Positions 24,845 to 35,370 of a stretch of 64,000 nt of DNA are shown here, piece by piece. Source of the stretch: Haemonchus contortus. Taxonomy: Eukaryota > Nematoda > Chromadorea > Rhabditida > Trichostrongylidae. The notes under the pieces were generated by a model. That model was not told the origin of the DNA and made no database searches. It saw nothing but the letters and a program-made list of their open reading frames with translations. How positions within the stretch are numbered: the stretch's first letter is position 1; every line of letters begins with the position of its first letter. Location of the stretch: contig LS997564.1 in NCBI GenBank assembly GCA_000469685.2, positions 42,612,240 to 42,676,239 of the forward strand, read 5' to 3'. The position numbers were made by a program, and so were the translations under genes.

Positions 24845-25838
24845 GGTGGCAGAGTACCCAGTGCGCGGATATGTTCTCTTAACCCATTGACGACCATGAC
24901 GTTTAGCGGGAAAGCGCCGCGAGGGACCAGCGCGCTTTTCGTCCTTTCGCGACTGCAGCCCACATGTGGACTTCATGGTCCAGAATAACCATTCTTTGAA
25001 GTTTATAGGAGAAATTATAGGTATTTCCGAATGTTCCTTCAAATGGGATTGGTAAGAATGCCCACATTGAGGGATTATTGATCTTCATTATAAAAACGAT
25101 ATTCGTTCTAGTGGTCATTCAATTATGAGTTCAATCATCACCAGAAATCGTTTCGGGAACTTTTACGAGCTTTGCATTTGGTCGATATCAGCGGAAATGC
25201 TAATGACAACCGTATTTTTGAAATAATATTCATTTTTCGAGGTTGTTCAACGAACGAAGATCTTACCAAGTTAATGTACCCCTTCGGAAAAACACCTTTA
25301 CAATCGCAAAATTGGAAGATTTTCTAGGATCACGCTGTATGTAGTTTCATTTAGGCCTGATGTAATGTTTTGAGAAGAAAAATTGTAAAAAAATGGAAAT
25401 ATTGATGAATAAAACAAAAATACAACTGCAGTCCACATGTGGACTGCACGGTCCCATGCGTCCGAAAACGTGCAGTCCACATATGGACTGCATGGTCGTC
25501 AATGGGTTAATAGTGATAGGGGATGCATTCTTTAACAAGGGGAGGAGCTCCGGGGTGGGTGAGAAGTAAACGTTGTGCAAGGACAAGAGAAAGTTTCGAT
25601 ACAGTAGAAAGGAGTGGAATGTGTTAAACTTGAGGAGTTCGACTGCAATAAAACGATTGCACACCGTGGATGCACTGCACGCGTCGGCTAAAGTTGTTAT
25701 TGAAGAGCTATTCTAGACCATTTCAACTTTTTGCACAACGTTTACTTCTCACCCACCCCGGAGCTCCTCCCCTTGTGAAAGAATTCATTCCCTATCACTA
25801 TTAAGGGAACATATCTGCGCTCTGGGTACTCTGCCACC
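24845..25838. mobile_element. TIR element (MITE) inserted in the left arm
   Basis: Ends GGTGGCAGAGTACCCAG...inverted...TGGGTACTCTGCCACC. The terminal inverted repeats run about 105 bp once the inner insertion is removed, out to the GGAGCTCCGGGGTGGGTGAG block (around 25545) and its inverse (around 25760). No protein is encoded. It interrupts sequence that is continuous in the right arm near 34740-34755. Confidence 0.82.
24883..25506. mobile_element. piggyBac-like MITE (624 bp)
   Basis: Flanked on both sides by TTAA (24879-24882 and 25507-25510), the target duplication of the piggyBac superfamily. The 16-bp terminal inverted repeats CCCATTGACGACCATG match exactly and begin with CCC, as known piggyBac ends do. 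Near the ends are several palindromes of CAGTCCACATGTGGACTG type. There is no transposase. It sits inside the left TIR of the 24845-25838 element. Confidence 0.88.
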
Positions 25839-26498
25839 GGTGCTATTTATAATCTGAGGGGCGGCTGCGAAGTTCGCTGCGGGACCGCAATACCGTAACC
25901 AGCGCCGCGCTCATGTGCTTCGTTGCAACTGGTCTAAATTTTGTTAGGTCAGCTGTTACGTGACTCAAAGGAATCACAAGCGAGTATGGAGAGGCAAAGT
26001 GAAATGGCCCGCATGGATTCACCTCTAAGTCAATATGATAGGTGTTCTAGTTAGATCCATGAAGTTTTTATTATATAAATGAAACTTGTAGTTGTTGTCG
26101 TCTAGTTGCAGTTCTATCGTCTTTTTTGCTCAAGTTGAGTCATACAGACATGTTGATTTATATTTATGCCATTAAATAAACATGAGACAGCACGTTCCGT
26201 AGGGTTTTTCGTCTATAAGAAGGGCTTATTTATGTATCTTCACCTTCTCTGTAATACCGACTATCTACCAAAGTAGCTTGACATTAAATATTTCCCTCGC
26301 TTTATGTCGTGGATGTTCAGTGCATTCAACATGAAGGCGTCTATTCACACGAATAAAGTAGCAGTGTTTGCATCGTAGCTTTAAGCGGGATTTAACGTGA
26401 AAAAGCATAGAAGTGGGTCTATTGGTGAAATCTAATAACAGGACTGCAGAAGGTTTTCTCCTCTGTATTGCTTAGGCATTGTTTTTCGCTAGTGAGAG

Positions 26499-26867
26499 TG
26501 TGATGTTTGGCAAAACTCCAATAGTTATGGATGTGACCGACCCACGAACAAGAGCAGTGGACAAAACAATTTATCCAGCGGATAACAACAAACACGGCAC
26601 CAATACAAACAAATACAAAATACAAAACAGCACCAAAGAAAACAATAAAACGAATTGTCGAGAACTGGCGTCGAGGGGCTCCGTCGGGGAGGGCGGCGGC
26701 AAAGGCAGGTCGGCGGTCCGAGTCGAAGTCACAACACACCTACTTTTCTGAGAGGGTGCCCCCCTTATATATACTCGTGGGCCTCTTGATCAATAGGTCA
26801 TTCTACTACTACTCCTCCCAGTCAAATCCTTACCAAGCACGCCGCTTGCGTGTTGGCCCCTCCGACA
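26499..26867 (-). repeat. 3' LTR of the Cer1-like element
   Basis: 369 bp, nearly identical to 33518-33886. The pol reading frame ends inside it (stop at 26830-26832). It contains a TATATATA block at 26766-26773. Confidence 0.96.
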
Positions 26868-29800
26868 TGCCCTCCCCTCTGGAAGACAGCGTCCTCGATG
26901 TCGGCCTTTCAAAACTTGGCAGCCCCGCTGCTACTGCACGGGTTTTCACTGCCTCATATACATGTTTTGGCAAAGCAGTTCCTACATAATTATTATAGAA
27001 CTGTGCGCTTCCTTCAGGAGCGCCAACCTCCAAATACAATTTGCCTTCAATGAACTTGTTACTAGCGGTACAAAATACATGATTACAATTGTCAAGCTTC
27101 ATCAGTGCCTCATCTAGGCTCCTCCAGAGTCCCGATAAATTGATCCACTTGGATTGATTCTTCGAATTGATCGGTGGCCATGCTGTGGCAATAGAACCTC
27201 CCTCTTCCAAATAGGATTTGGCCACGCTAATCAAACTTGCTGTAGTGCATTCCGCGAAATCTGCTTCTTGGGGCCACACGATGACCCATGATTTGGAAGA
27301 TTTCCATTCTTCCAGGACTTCTACAAGACGCTTAAAATTGAGCACAACTTTGGTGACGATCCCTCCGCGGATCCCGTCTCTTTCCATCGGCCTTGCGCCT
27401 TCGAATGCGGCGTATAAGACTGGTCCTGTTTTCTTCGGGCGGTCTCTCAGCGACTGCTCTTCGATCTCTTCGCGAACCTTTTGCAATGCCTCATTATAGG
27501 ACCGGTGGACGTGCTGATTTTCGATGGCGGTGTGCTCGGCTATACATTTTGTGTTGCAGATGAAGTCGGTCCAGTCTATGCAACGCCCATAAGCGAATTT
27601 CAGCACGATCTTCAACGAATCTGCATCGAAGCAGATGTGGCCCTCGCGATGATACTTGATTTTCTTCCCAATGTCCAGATCGGTGCGACGAAAGATACTA
27701 CAAGCGAGCCACGCGCTCCAAAGGTTCCCGATCTCCTCCTTAGCGACAGCACCTGGGAACGATACCCCCGCAATATCTCCTAGCGTTGCTCCTTCAAAAC
27801 AACCATCAGCGCACAGGAACAGTAGATGTCCTTTATCCAACGGACTGAGCAACGACGCACCACTGAAACAAGCTTTTGTTACTTTGCATACCGTCATTGC
27901 TCCCTGGGATTTTTTCCGACCCCTTTTTCCTCTGGTGGTTTTCGTATCAATTCGTTCGTCAGAAATACAGTTTGGCACAATTCTTAACATGTCGAACTGT
28001 ATTCTGATGGGTTCTGCGTTCTCTCCTATTCTTGTTACAAGAGCTGAATTCTCGCTAGTTTCGATAACTCTAAACGGTCCAGCCCATTCCGAAACTAATT
28101 TTGGGTGCGAACTTTTACCCTTTTCTTTGGGTGACAAAACATACACTCTATCCCCTACTTTAGGATGACGGTCAACGTTTACTTTATTCCTTTTATCATA
28201 CTCTCTTTTCATCACTCCACGAACCCGATCACTGTGATTTTTCACTCTTTCGTGAACTTCTGCAATCCCTTGCAAGAGTTCTGTTTTATAGTCTTCCGTT
28301 GGTCTATCTATCAAGTACCATGACTGTCCAGCATTAGGTACTACGTTTGATGGGAAATTAGGATCCCTTCCGTGCAAAACGAAATAGGGGCTCTCCCCCG
28401 TGGCTGAATGCGGTGTCATGTTGTAAGCCATAAGACAGAATGGGAGTCGCATATCCCACTCGGTCGGTACTACTGTGCTCTTTCGCAGCATGGCCAGGAT
28501 AGTCCCATTTAACCTCTCTGTCGCCCCATTCTCCCTGGGGTTGTATCCCTTGGTCATCGAGTGTTTTATCTGAGCGATCTCCATAATTTCTTCCATGACC
28601 TTATTTTCAAATTCGCCCCCTCTGTCTGACAGAATAGTTTTGGGCCAGCGGCATCCCTCCGCTATCCATCTAACAAAGATTGTCTGGGCCACAGTGCGCG
28701 CTGACTTATCGGGCACTGGGTACGCCGCGGCAAACTTAGAAAACAAGTCTATTACGGTAACAGCATATCTGTTACCTTTCGACGTCAGCCCTAGCTCTAG
28801 AATGTCCACTCCGATCACATCATACGGTCTGTTAGTCACCAATGGCTTAAGCGGTGGCACAATTGGTTTCTGTGGGTTGTGTATGAAACATTTATGACAT
28901 TGTTTCGTCCACCTGTTGATGTCGCGTGCCATGTCCGGCCAAAATACCTGCTTTGATAGCATGTGCAACAGTTTAGGAGCACTAAAGTGCCCACCAAATT
29001 TTCCTCCGTGTGCCTCATGGAATATCTCGTACCTCGAGTTTTCCGGTACTACGAACACTAAGGACCCATCCTGTTGGTACAGCATCAGCTCCCCGTCAAC
29101 TAGTGCAAAATCGGCCATATTGACGGGAGCCCTGATCCCTGGTAGTCGTACGGTCCCATTTACTTTGTTGTTTTCAATGCATTCTATGACATCGGCAAAG
29201 ATGGGGTCCCTTTCTAGCTCTGCCCTCCACTTCGTTTTCTCACTCGATCTTACTGAGTTGACTACTGCGTCGTTCTCGCCTTCTAGTGATTCCTTCAGGT
29301 TGCTTACCGTTCCTCTGCTAAGAGCATCAGCTATTACGTTTGCTTTTCCTTTTACATACTTTATGTGGAGATTATATCGCTGTACCTCCAACGACCATCT
29401 CAATATGCGTGTTGAGACATTGCTACGTTGGAATAGAGCAGTGAGGGGTTGGTGATCTGTTATAACGGTCGTCGGTAGCCCATATATGAACATATGGAAT
29501 CGCCTCAAGGCAAATACCACAGCCAGTGCTTCCAAATCCGTGATGTGGTAATTTCTTTCGGCCTTGCTTAGCGACTTAGATGCGAAGAAAATTGGGTGTA
29601 AATGTCCATCTTTCCCTTCCTGAGAAAGTACTGCGCCCAAACCTGTAGCTGACGCATCAGTGCATATCACAAATGGTCTGTCGCCGCACCTTGCTGCTTC
29701 TATATCGGGCTGTGCCAAAACCGGAGCGCTGCATATCATGCTCTTCACCTTTTCAAACGCCCTCTCATGTTCTTGGTTCCATGCCCATTTTGCCTTGGCT

Positions 29801-30705
29801 GAGGTCAGGTTAAACAAGCATCCCGCTTGCTTCGAAAAGCCTAAACAGAATTTTCGATAGTATGAGGCCATTCCGAGGAATGTTCTCAACTCCTTCACAT
29901 TCTTAGGCCTTGGGTAATCCCTTACCGCTGCCACTTTTCCAGGGTCCATGTGAACTCCTTCCGAATCTATTAGGTGCCCTAGGAAAGCTACTTTGTTCTG
30001 TAAGAGCACACATTTTTTCGCCTTTAGGCGTAACCCGGCTCCTTTCAGTTTCTCACAAACTTTACCGAGCAGCTCTAGGTGTCTTGCCTTTGTTTCCGTA
30101 CAAATGATTATATCGTCGATATAACAAAAAACTTCTTTTCCCAACAAGTCGTGGAGAACATTGTCCATGAGTCTTTGGAAGACAGCAGGGCTTGTGCTCA
30201 ACCCGAAAGGAGTCACTTTGAATTGGAATAGCCCTTCTGGTGTGGTGAATGCTGATTTTTCTTTGGCCGTCTTGGACAATGGGATTTGCCAGTATCCACT
30301 ACACAGATCAAGAGTGGAGAAAAACTTCTTGCCTGCCAGACTTTGCAGGATGGCCTCAATGGTCGGGAGTGGATACGAGTCTTGTTTAATTTTCTTATTC
30401 AATTCACGATAGTCCACACACAACCTAAGGGACCCATCCTTTTTCCCTACTAACACTATAGGAAAAGCCCACGGTGACGAGCTTTTCTCAATTATGTCGC
30501 GCTTTTGTAGGTCTTCCAGCAATTCTCTCAACATCGGACGAATGCTCAACGGCACGGGCCTTGCCTTCAACTTGACCGGTGGGTGTTCTGCCGTGTCAAT
30601 GTCCATTTCCGTTAGTGTTGTGCGGGAGAGCTCCTTCTCTGACACCGCAAATGCGTCCTCATTTTCCCTCAATACTGAAACCAGTTCGTCATCCAACTGC
30701 CCATT
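26830..30705 (-). CDS. Pol: reverse transcriptase, RNase H, integrase and long C-terminal extension
   Basis: Open for 1288 residues, same frame as gag, following the single TGA at 30708-30706; it has no ATG at its beginning (first shared codon TTG at 30696). RT: LDL at about 129-131 and catalytic Y-I-D-D at 192-195. RNase H: T-D-A-S around 346, the E of TDLEALAV around 389, T-D-H around 412. Integrase: zinc motif H563/H570/C600/C603, then the catalytic triad D631, D691 and E727 (35-residue spacing), and a GPF-type module W-A-G-P-F. After that come some 350-400 residues not expected in a standard gypsy Pol, with no domain recognised; they end inside the 3' LTR. All catalytic residues seen are intact. 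The element probably remains capable apart from the stop. Expression presumably comes from the 5' LTR as one RNA. Confidence 0.93.
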   Translation of the reverse strand, partial: NGQLDDELVSVLRENEDAFAVSEKELSRTTLTEMDIDTAEHPPVKLKARPVPLSIRPMLRELLEDLQKRDIIEKSSSPWAFPIVLVGKKDGSLRLCVDYRELNKKIKQDSYPLPTIEAILQSLAGKKFFSTLDLCSGYWQIPLSKTAKEKSAFTTPEGLFQFKVTPFGLSTSPAVFQRLMDNVLHDLLGKEVFCYIDDIIICTETKARHLELLGKVCEKLKGAGLRLKAKKCVLLQNKVAFLGHLIDSEGVHMDPGKVAAVRDYPRPKNVKELRTFLGMASYYRKFCLGFSKQAGCLFNLTSAKAKWAWNQEHERAFEKVKSMICSAPVLAQPDIEAARCGDRPFVICTDASATGLGAVLSQEGKDGHLHPIFFASKSLSKAERNYHITDLEALAVVFALRRFHMFIYGLPTTVITDHQPLTALFQRSNVSTRILRWSLEVQRYNLHIKYVKGKANVIADALSRGTVSNLKESLEGENDAVVNSVRSSEKTKWRAELERDPIFADVIECIENNKVNGTVRLPGIRAPVNMADFALVDGELMLYQQDGSLVFVVPENSRYEIFHEAHGGKFGGHFSAPKLLHMLSKQVFWPDMARDINRWTKQCHKCFIHNPQKPIVPPLKPLVTNRPYDVIGVDILELGLTSKGNRYAVTVIDLFSKFAAAYPVPDKSARTVAQTIFVRWIAEGCRWPKTILSDRGGEFENKVMEEIMEIAQIKHSMTKGYNPRENGATERLNGTILAMLRKSTVVPTEWDMRLPFCLMAYNMTPHSATGESPYFVLHGRDPNFPSNVVPNAGQSWYLIDRPTEDYKTELLQGIAEVHERVKNHSDRVRGVMKREYDKRNKVNVDRHPKVGDRVYVLSPKEKGKSSHPKLVSEWAGPFRVIETSENSALVTRIGENAEPIRIQFDMLRIVPNCISDERIDTKTTRGKRGRKKSQGAMTVCKVTKACFSGASLLSPLDKGHLLFLCADGCFEGATLGDIAGVSFPGAVAKEEIGNLWSAWLACSIFRRTDLDIGKKIKYHREGHICFDADSLKIVLKFAYGRCIDWTDFICNTKCIAEHTAIENQHVHRSYNEALQKVREEIEEQSLRDRPKKTGPVLYAAFEGARPMERDGIRGGIVTKVVLNFKRLVEVLEEWKSSKSWVIVWPQEADFAECTTASLISVAKSYLEEGGSIATAWPPINSKNQSKWINLSGLWRSLDEALMKLDNCNHVFCTASNKFIEGKLYLEVGAPEGSAQFYNNYVGTALPKHVYEAVKTRAVAAGLPSFERPTSRTLSSRGEGMSEGPTRKRRAW
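26868..26881 (-). other. Polypurine tract
   Basis: In element sense AGAGGGGAGGGCA directly precedes the 3' LTR. This is the expected plus-strand primer site. Confidence 0.75.
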
Positions 30706-32976
30706 TCACCTACTTTCCTCTAACTGTTGTATCAACTGTTGTCTTCTTTCTTCTTCGCTTACTGCTCTATACCCTAAATCAAGCAGCAGTGGATTCAAGT
30801 CTTCCCACTTTTCGTTCCATTTTTCCGTACTCCATTCACCTACTTCTTCTCCTACCTCGAAAACAATTGCTGTGTCCCTATCGTTGTGCACTGGGATAGT
30901 AGTCCTTTGGTCACACACCTTGAAGATCCCACTTGCGACCTCTTTCCTGTTTGTCCACAATACTCTTTCTTCGGGTCCTGTTTCCCTGCAGTCTACCTCA
31001 ATCGTGGCCGACGTGTGTGGGGGAACATATGCCCTTCTAGTCACTTTTGCTACCTCAACTTTATTGAGGTCGGTCCCCTTTCCTTTTGGACATCCGCTCG
31101 CTTCATCTGCATTGGAGCCAATAATCGATATCCTTACTCCTAACTTCTGTAACGAATTCATTCCCAGTAAGACTTCGTCCTGGGGAAGAGGCGTTATGTG
31201 GAAAGTTACTTCGTCCTTCCCGCCACCTTCAAGCGTTACCTCTAGAGTGACTGCTCCCACTATTTTCATTTCATTGCCTGATGCATCGTACACAGGCCCT
31301 AGTTCCTTAGCACTGAAAGTGGGGAGTGCATCGACGTCGAATCCGTTGGCTTGTGCCTTTTCCAACAACGTTATCGGTATGATGCTCACCATCGAGCCAC
31401 TATCAATCAAGGCTGTTGCTGTCATCCCTAATAGCTTGACTTTCTTACGCATCAACTGCCCTACTCTTTCTGCGCTCTCACCTCTACCTTGCTTCCGGGT
31501 CTTCACCCCACAGCTACGTGCCGCTCGGATGATTTCCGACACCAAACCTCTGTCGTTGGCCTTGCTTCCACCCTTACTACCGATTTTTTGTACTTTTGCC
31601 CTTTTCCGCGGACACTCTCTAGCAAAGTGGCCAGTCTGGGCACAGTTAAAACACTTTCTAACGGCCTCCTCAACCACTGGCCTGCTTTCGCTGACAACGG
31701 GGTACTGGGGTAACCTTCCTGCCTGCCGGTTCATACTGCCCGCTGACTCAACCTCAGTTCGCTTGTGGGAGTCGGGTTCTCCTCCTGTCCGCCGCGAATA
31801 GATGCTCTTCCTAGTTTTCCACTCTACTGGTTTCCCTACTCTCCTGTACTGACTTGCTTCGACCAATGCCCTTGATTGCTCTATGCTCAAAGCAAGTTGC
31901 TTGACTTCATCATATGCGTTCTCCGGACTTGCCCGGTGCAAAACGCTTATCAGCTGAACATGTTCGGGCCACTCACGCAAATTTTCCAACAAAATTTGCG
32001 CATTCTCTAAGGATCTCGCCTCGCCTGCACTCTCTGGGTTTGCCCTTCTAGACAGGTTTTCCAAGACGACGCAAAAATCTGCAACGTCCTGCCCAGGTCT
32101 TATTCGCAGGCTGCGCAATTCCGTAAGCGCTCTCATCCTCCCAGCCACGCAGTCACTTAATAACAGCCGACCTAGCTCTTTGACTACCTCCTCGAATCCT
32201 TTGTCAACGATACTGCTCGGCAGGGTTCTCACAATATTCTTTGCGCGCCCCCCTAAGTGGTCATCGCTCAAAACCTCGATCAATGTCTTGTCATCTATTA
32301 TGACCTTACTGTATTTCCGACGAAACTTTCTAATAAATTCATTAAAATTTTCATTTGGTTTCCCTTTGAAAACCCCGGGATCAGCACAAGATAACGATTG
32401 AACATAATTCAAAAGGCTCATGTTTGAATCCTGACCTGTGCTGGCTGATCCCATTTCCAAACGAGTTGCAAAGCTGCTCGAGTTGCGTCCTGAGCGCGCT
32501 CCACTCTGTGGGCCCATCTGTTCCTGCAATAGTGAAGCTGTGCAGTTGTCTGTCCCACTGTGACCCATTTCCACCGTACCTCTGTGGGCTTCCTTTATAC
32601 CTTCCCATCCCTTTAATTTTCCATCCCTTTCCATTGTCTCAATATACTCTTGCCAATCCTCTTTCGACTCTATGCCTCTGACCCTTAGGGTTTCCCCGAT
32701 CTCCGTGTCCAATAATCGGGTCCCGCCACTGCACTCTATTAGCGCTCCTATCTTCTCACACACCAGCTCAATTCCGCCTGTTAGGCTCTCCTCATGCATG
32801 CTCTTATAGCGGGCGGAAATTTTGTGTTCCCGCATTTTTTCCCGCATATCAATAGGAATCTGCCTTATCATATCTCTAATTTCTTCTAGCACGCACACCA
32901 AATTCATGTGTGGGAAACTCACCGGAGATTCATTCTCCTTCCCATCCGGCTCGTACATTTCCACTTCATCTAACAT
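30706..32976 (-). CDS. Gag with CCHC zinc knuckle and aspartic protease
   Basis: The frame is open from 32985; the first ATG is at 32976-32974, three codons in, and is the chosen start. Numbering below is from 32985. Capsid-like region about 190-400, CCHC knuckle C-F-N-C...H...C at 445-458, then a protease with A-L-I-D-S-G-S at about 525-531 and a later V-L-L-G-M-N block. It ends in TGA at 30708-30706, so protease is fused to Gag and the stop falls between protease and RT. Gag packages the RNA and PR cleaves the polyprotein (known for the family). The gag and pol frames are identical, so no frameshift is needed; either stop readthrough or a mutated codon separates them. The codon could have been CGA (inference). 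Confidence 0.92.
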   Translation of the reverse strand: MLDEVEMYEPDGKENESPVSFPHMNLVCVLEEIRDMIRQIPIDMREKMREHKISARYKSMHEESLTGGIELVCEKIGALIECSGGTRLLDTEIGETLRVRGIESKEDWQEYIETMERDGKLKGWEGIKEAHRGTVEMGHSGTDNCTASLLQEQMGPQSGARSGRNSSSFATRLEMGSASTGQDSNMSLLNYVQSLSCADPGVFKGKPNENFNEFIRKFRRKYSKVIIDDKTLIEVLSDDHLGGRAKNIVRTLPSSIVDKGFEEVVKELGRLLLSDCVAGRMRALTELRSLRIRPGQDVADFCVVLENLSRRANPESAGEARSLENAQILLENLREWPEHVQLISVLHRASPENAYDEVKQLALSIEQSRALVEASQYRRVGKPVEWKTRKSIYSRRTGGEPDSHKRTEVESAGSMNRQAGRLPQYPVVSESRPVVEEAVRKCFNCAQTGHFARECPRKRAKVQKIGSKGGSKANDRGLVSEIIRAARSCGVKTRKQGRGESAERVGQLMRKKVKLLGMTATALIDSGSMVSIIPITLLEKAQANGFDVDALPTFSAKELGPVYDASGNEMKIVGAVTLEVTLEGGGKDEVTFHITPLPQDEVLLGMNSLQKLGVRISIIGSNADEASGCPKGKGTDLNKVEVAKVTRRAYVPPHTSATIEVDCRETGPEERVLWTNRKEVASGIFKVCDQRTTIPVHNDRDTAIVFEVGEEVGEWSTEKWNEKWEDLNPLLLDLGYRAVSEEERRQQLIQQLEESR

Positions 32977-33070
32977 TTTCTGCAAGCGAAAGTATTACCT
33001 ACGTAGTTACGTCCTTGCTTATGACGAACGGCGAGGAATACGACATAAGGCTAATCGCGGAACACAGCAA

Positions 33071-33223
33071 TCAATCGCGAAGAACAAGAATCAATCGCGA
33101 AAACAGCAATCAGTTGCGAAAACAGCAATCAGTCGCGAAAACAGAAATCAATCGCGAAAACAGCAATCAATCGCGAAAACAGAAGTCAATCGCGAGAACA
33201 GCACTCAATCGCGAAAACAATAC
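33071..33223 (-). repeat. 19-bp tandem array in the retrotransposon leader
   Basis: About eight units with + strand core TCAATCGCGAAAACAG. The first spacing is 20 bp and the others 19 bp. It lies between the 5' LTR and gag, in the part of the RNA expected to be untranslated leader. Confidence 0.93.
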
Positions 33224-33499
33224 ACAATCCGCAATCCATGAAACCGATCCCTATGCGCCCCTTCTTGTACGGGATCAATAGTCTTAACTCGCACTACAGA
33301 CGCCCTTAGTGATCCTGAGTCAATACTGGCGCCTTTTTTTTGAATTCGCTCTTCGTCGGTCTGATCAATACCGTCAGACCCCTATTTGCCTTAGCCCTTA
33401 CTTGCCCTTACGTATGGCACCAATTTCCTCGGCTGGTAGCTTCCTTTCCTACCGTTATACCGATCTGCCTTGTTGCGCCGTCAGTCACTGAATTCTATT

Positions 33500-33517
33500 G
33501 GAGCGGTTCGGCCCCCA
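33500..33517 (-). other. Primer-binding site, tRNA-Pro-like
   Basis: Directly downstream of the 5' LTR in element sense: TGGGGGCCGAACCG. Its complement ends in TTCGGCCCCCA, which fits the acceptor 3' end of a nematode tRNA-Pro with discriminator C plus CCA. The tRNA match is from memory. Confidence 0.6.
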
Positions 33518-33886
33518 TGTGATGTTTGGCAAAACTCCAATAGTTATGGATGTGACCGACCCACGAACAAGAGCAGTGGACAAAACAATTTATCCAGCGG
33601 ATAACAACAAACACGGCACCAATACAAACAAATACAAAATACAAAACAGCACCAAAGAAAACAATAAAACGAATTGTCGAGAGCTGGCGTCGAGGGGCTC
33701 CGTCGGGGAGGGCGGCGGCAAAGGCAGGTCGGCGGTCCGAGTCGAAGTCACAACACACTTACTTTTCTGAGAGGGTGCCCCCCTTATATATACTCGTGGG
33801 CCTCTTGATCAATAGGTCATTCTACTACTACTCCTCCCAGTCAAATCCTTACCAAGCACGCCGCTTGCGTGTTGGCCCCTCCGACA
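33518..33886 (-). repeat. 5' LTR of the Cer1-like element
   Basis: 369-bp twin of 26499-26867. Presumed promoter LTR; its outer edge is followed by AGAG, the target duplication. Confidence 0.96.
33785..33792 (-). promoter_or_regulatory. Putative TATA box of the LTR promoter
   Basis: TATATATA followed in element sense by AAGGGGGG, about 95 nt from the outer LTR edge. Repeated at 26766-26773 in the 3' LTR. Confidence 0.5.
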
Positions 33887-34815
33887 AGAGTCGCTCGTGG
33901 CGACAGCGGATTCTATCCGCTTTAACGATGGCGCCTGGCCTATGAAGATGGGTATCACATCGAAACGTTCGACCATTAATTAAATTAACTTTTCCACCTA
34001 AAAAATCTGAACGGCAGAGGAATTTCAACAATTGCTGATAGCAATTTGTAGACTCGTGGAACTCACTTATTCCCGTCCTTTGATATTTTTTCTTTGGTCA
34101 TGATAGTTCGAAGGGTTGGAGGGCAGGAACTGTATTTTGGAACGGAGATCATATGACTTCTTTATCATTTTCGATATAAGAACATACTTTTCTCACCTAA
34201 CTTACACATACTCAGCAGCTAACTCTCACATACTCATCCCCCATTACTAATCTTATCAATAGTAACTCAGCGATTCTGTTTCTTATAAACTCTTTTAGAT
34301 AGCACACATATGGCTCCAGGAAAAGCCGATCGTACATTGACGATGGATCCTTTGACCAAGTCACATGTTACAAATAATATACCACATCAATGTTACCCAC
34401 AACTACGAGGCTGCTTAAACAACTCATACTCATAATTCAATTAGTTACCCATAGGAAAACCGACCACGAAGGACAAGGACGACAACAACTACAAGTTTCA
34501 TTCATATAATAAAAACTTTATGGATCCAACTAGAACACCTATCATAATGACTTAGAGGTGAATCCATGCGGGCCATTTCACTTTGCCTCTCCATACTCGC
34601 TTGTGATTCCTTTGAGTCACGTAACAGCTGACCTAACAAAATTTAGGCCAGTTGCAACGAAGCACATGAGCGCGGCGCGGGTTACGGTATTGCGGTCCCG
34701 CAGCGAACTTCGCAGCCGCCCCTCAGATTATAAATAGCACCCTCTGCCACCTGGGTCAGAGACGCAGAGTAAAGAGACGGAAGGGCGGTGGCACCCCCCC
34801 AACTACATTTTCACC

Positions 34816-35370
34816 TTCAAAATTATTTTCATATTCATATTCATTCATTCATAAACTTACTACTTATTCAAAATTATATCGAACCAGTGTAGATCAGATT
34901 TGAAAGGATTCGGATGGTGTTTAGCAAGTAGCAACGATATGACGTTCTATCTCGCGCTCCACCTGATTCATGAAGCTCTGGAATATCCATCAGAAAATGG
35001 CGAAATGGATGCCCTTCAGAGGGAAGAATGTGTGAAACGATCTTTCATTTCAGTGAAGAGTAATAAATGAGAGGCTTTATTCTGAAACGAATTTTTTCTC
35101 CGATACTTTCTAAGCCATAAAAGAGAAAGATTGAAGGTGGGTGAGCATAAAATATTATAAGAAAACATGTTTTTAGGATGAAACTCTCACTGTACCCGTC
35201 ATTTTCATCGCAGTCGTCCACAACTTATTGCCTTTCGAGGAGCTTCATCATCCACCATTTTTGAATGATGTCAGCCGTGAGCGAAGCTGAACAAAAAGTT
35301 ATTATGGTCTGAATGTTTAATAAACCAGAGGAGAAAGAGTTAAAAGACAAGTGTGATGGATACTAGCGTA
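34816..35370. other. Intergenic, no gene recognised
   Basis: A/T-rich DNA outside the right inverted arm. Nothing recognised. Confidence 0.5.

Larger units (their letters stand above)
26499..33886 (-). mobile_element. Cer1-like Ty3/gypsy LTR retrotransposon, nearly intact
   Basis: 7388 bp with two 369-bp LTRs starting TGTCGG and ending CACA in element orientation. A 4-bp target duplication AGAG lies at 26495-26498 and 33887-33890. By eye the LTRs differ at only two positions, so insertion was recent. Order in element sense: LTR, primer-binding site, 19-bp tandem array, gag-protease, RT-RNase H-integrase with a long C-terminal extension, polypurine tract, LTR. Domain order PR-RT-RH-IN places it in Ty3/gypsy. 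The Cer1 comparison is from overall layout in nematodes and is inference. Confidence 0.93.
24781..34815. mobile_element. Host DNA element with ~330 bp inverted arms, carrying three nested insertions
   Basis: The left arm (24781-24844 plus 25839-26100) is the reverse complement of the right arm (34480-34815). Shared blocks are GGCGGCTGCGAAGTTCGCTG, GGTCAGCTGTTACGTGACTC and GGCCCGCATGGATTCACCTC. The outer ends are G-rich (TTGGGGGGTGCC). Removing the insertions leaves an element of roughly 1.65 kb without a recognised transposase, so it is probably non-autonomous. The superfamily cannot be set from the termini seen. The unique interior is 26101-26498 plus 33887-34479. Confidence 0.75.

Noticed and set aside
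30494..31801. 435-codon + strand frame
   Set aside because: Antisense of the gag-protease/RT junction of the LTR element, serine- and leucine-rich. Shadow.
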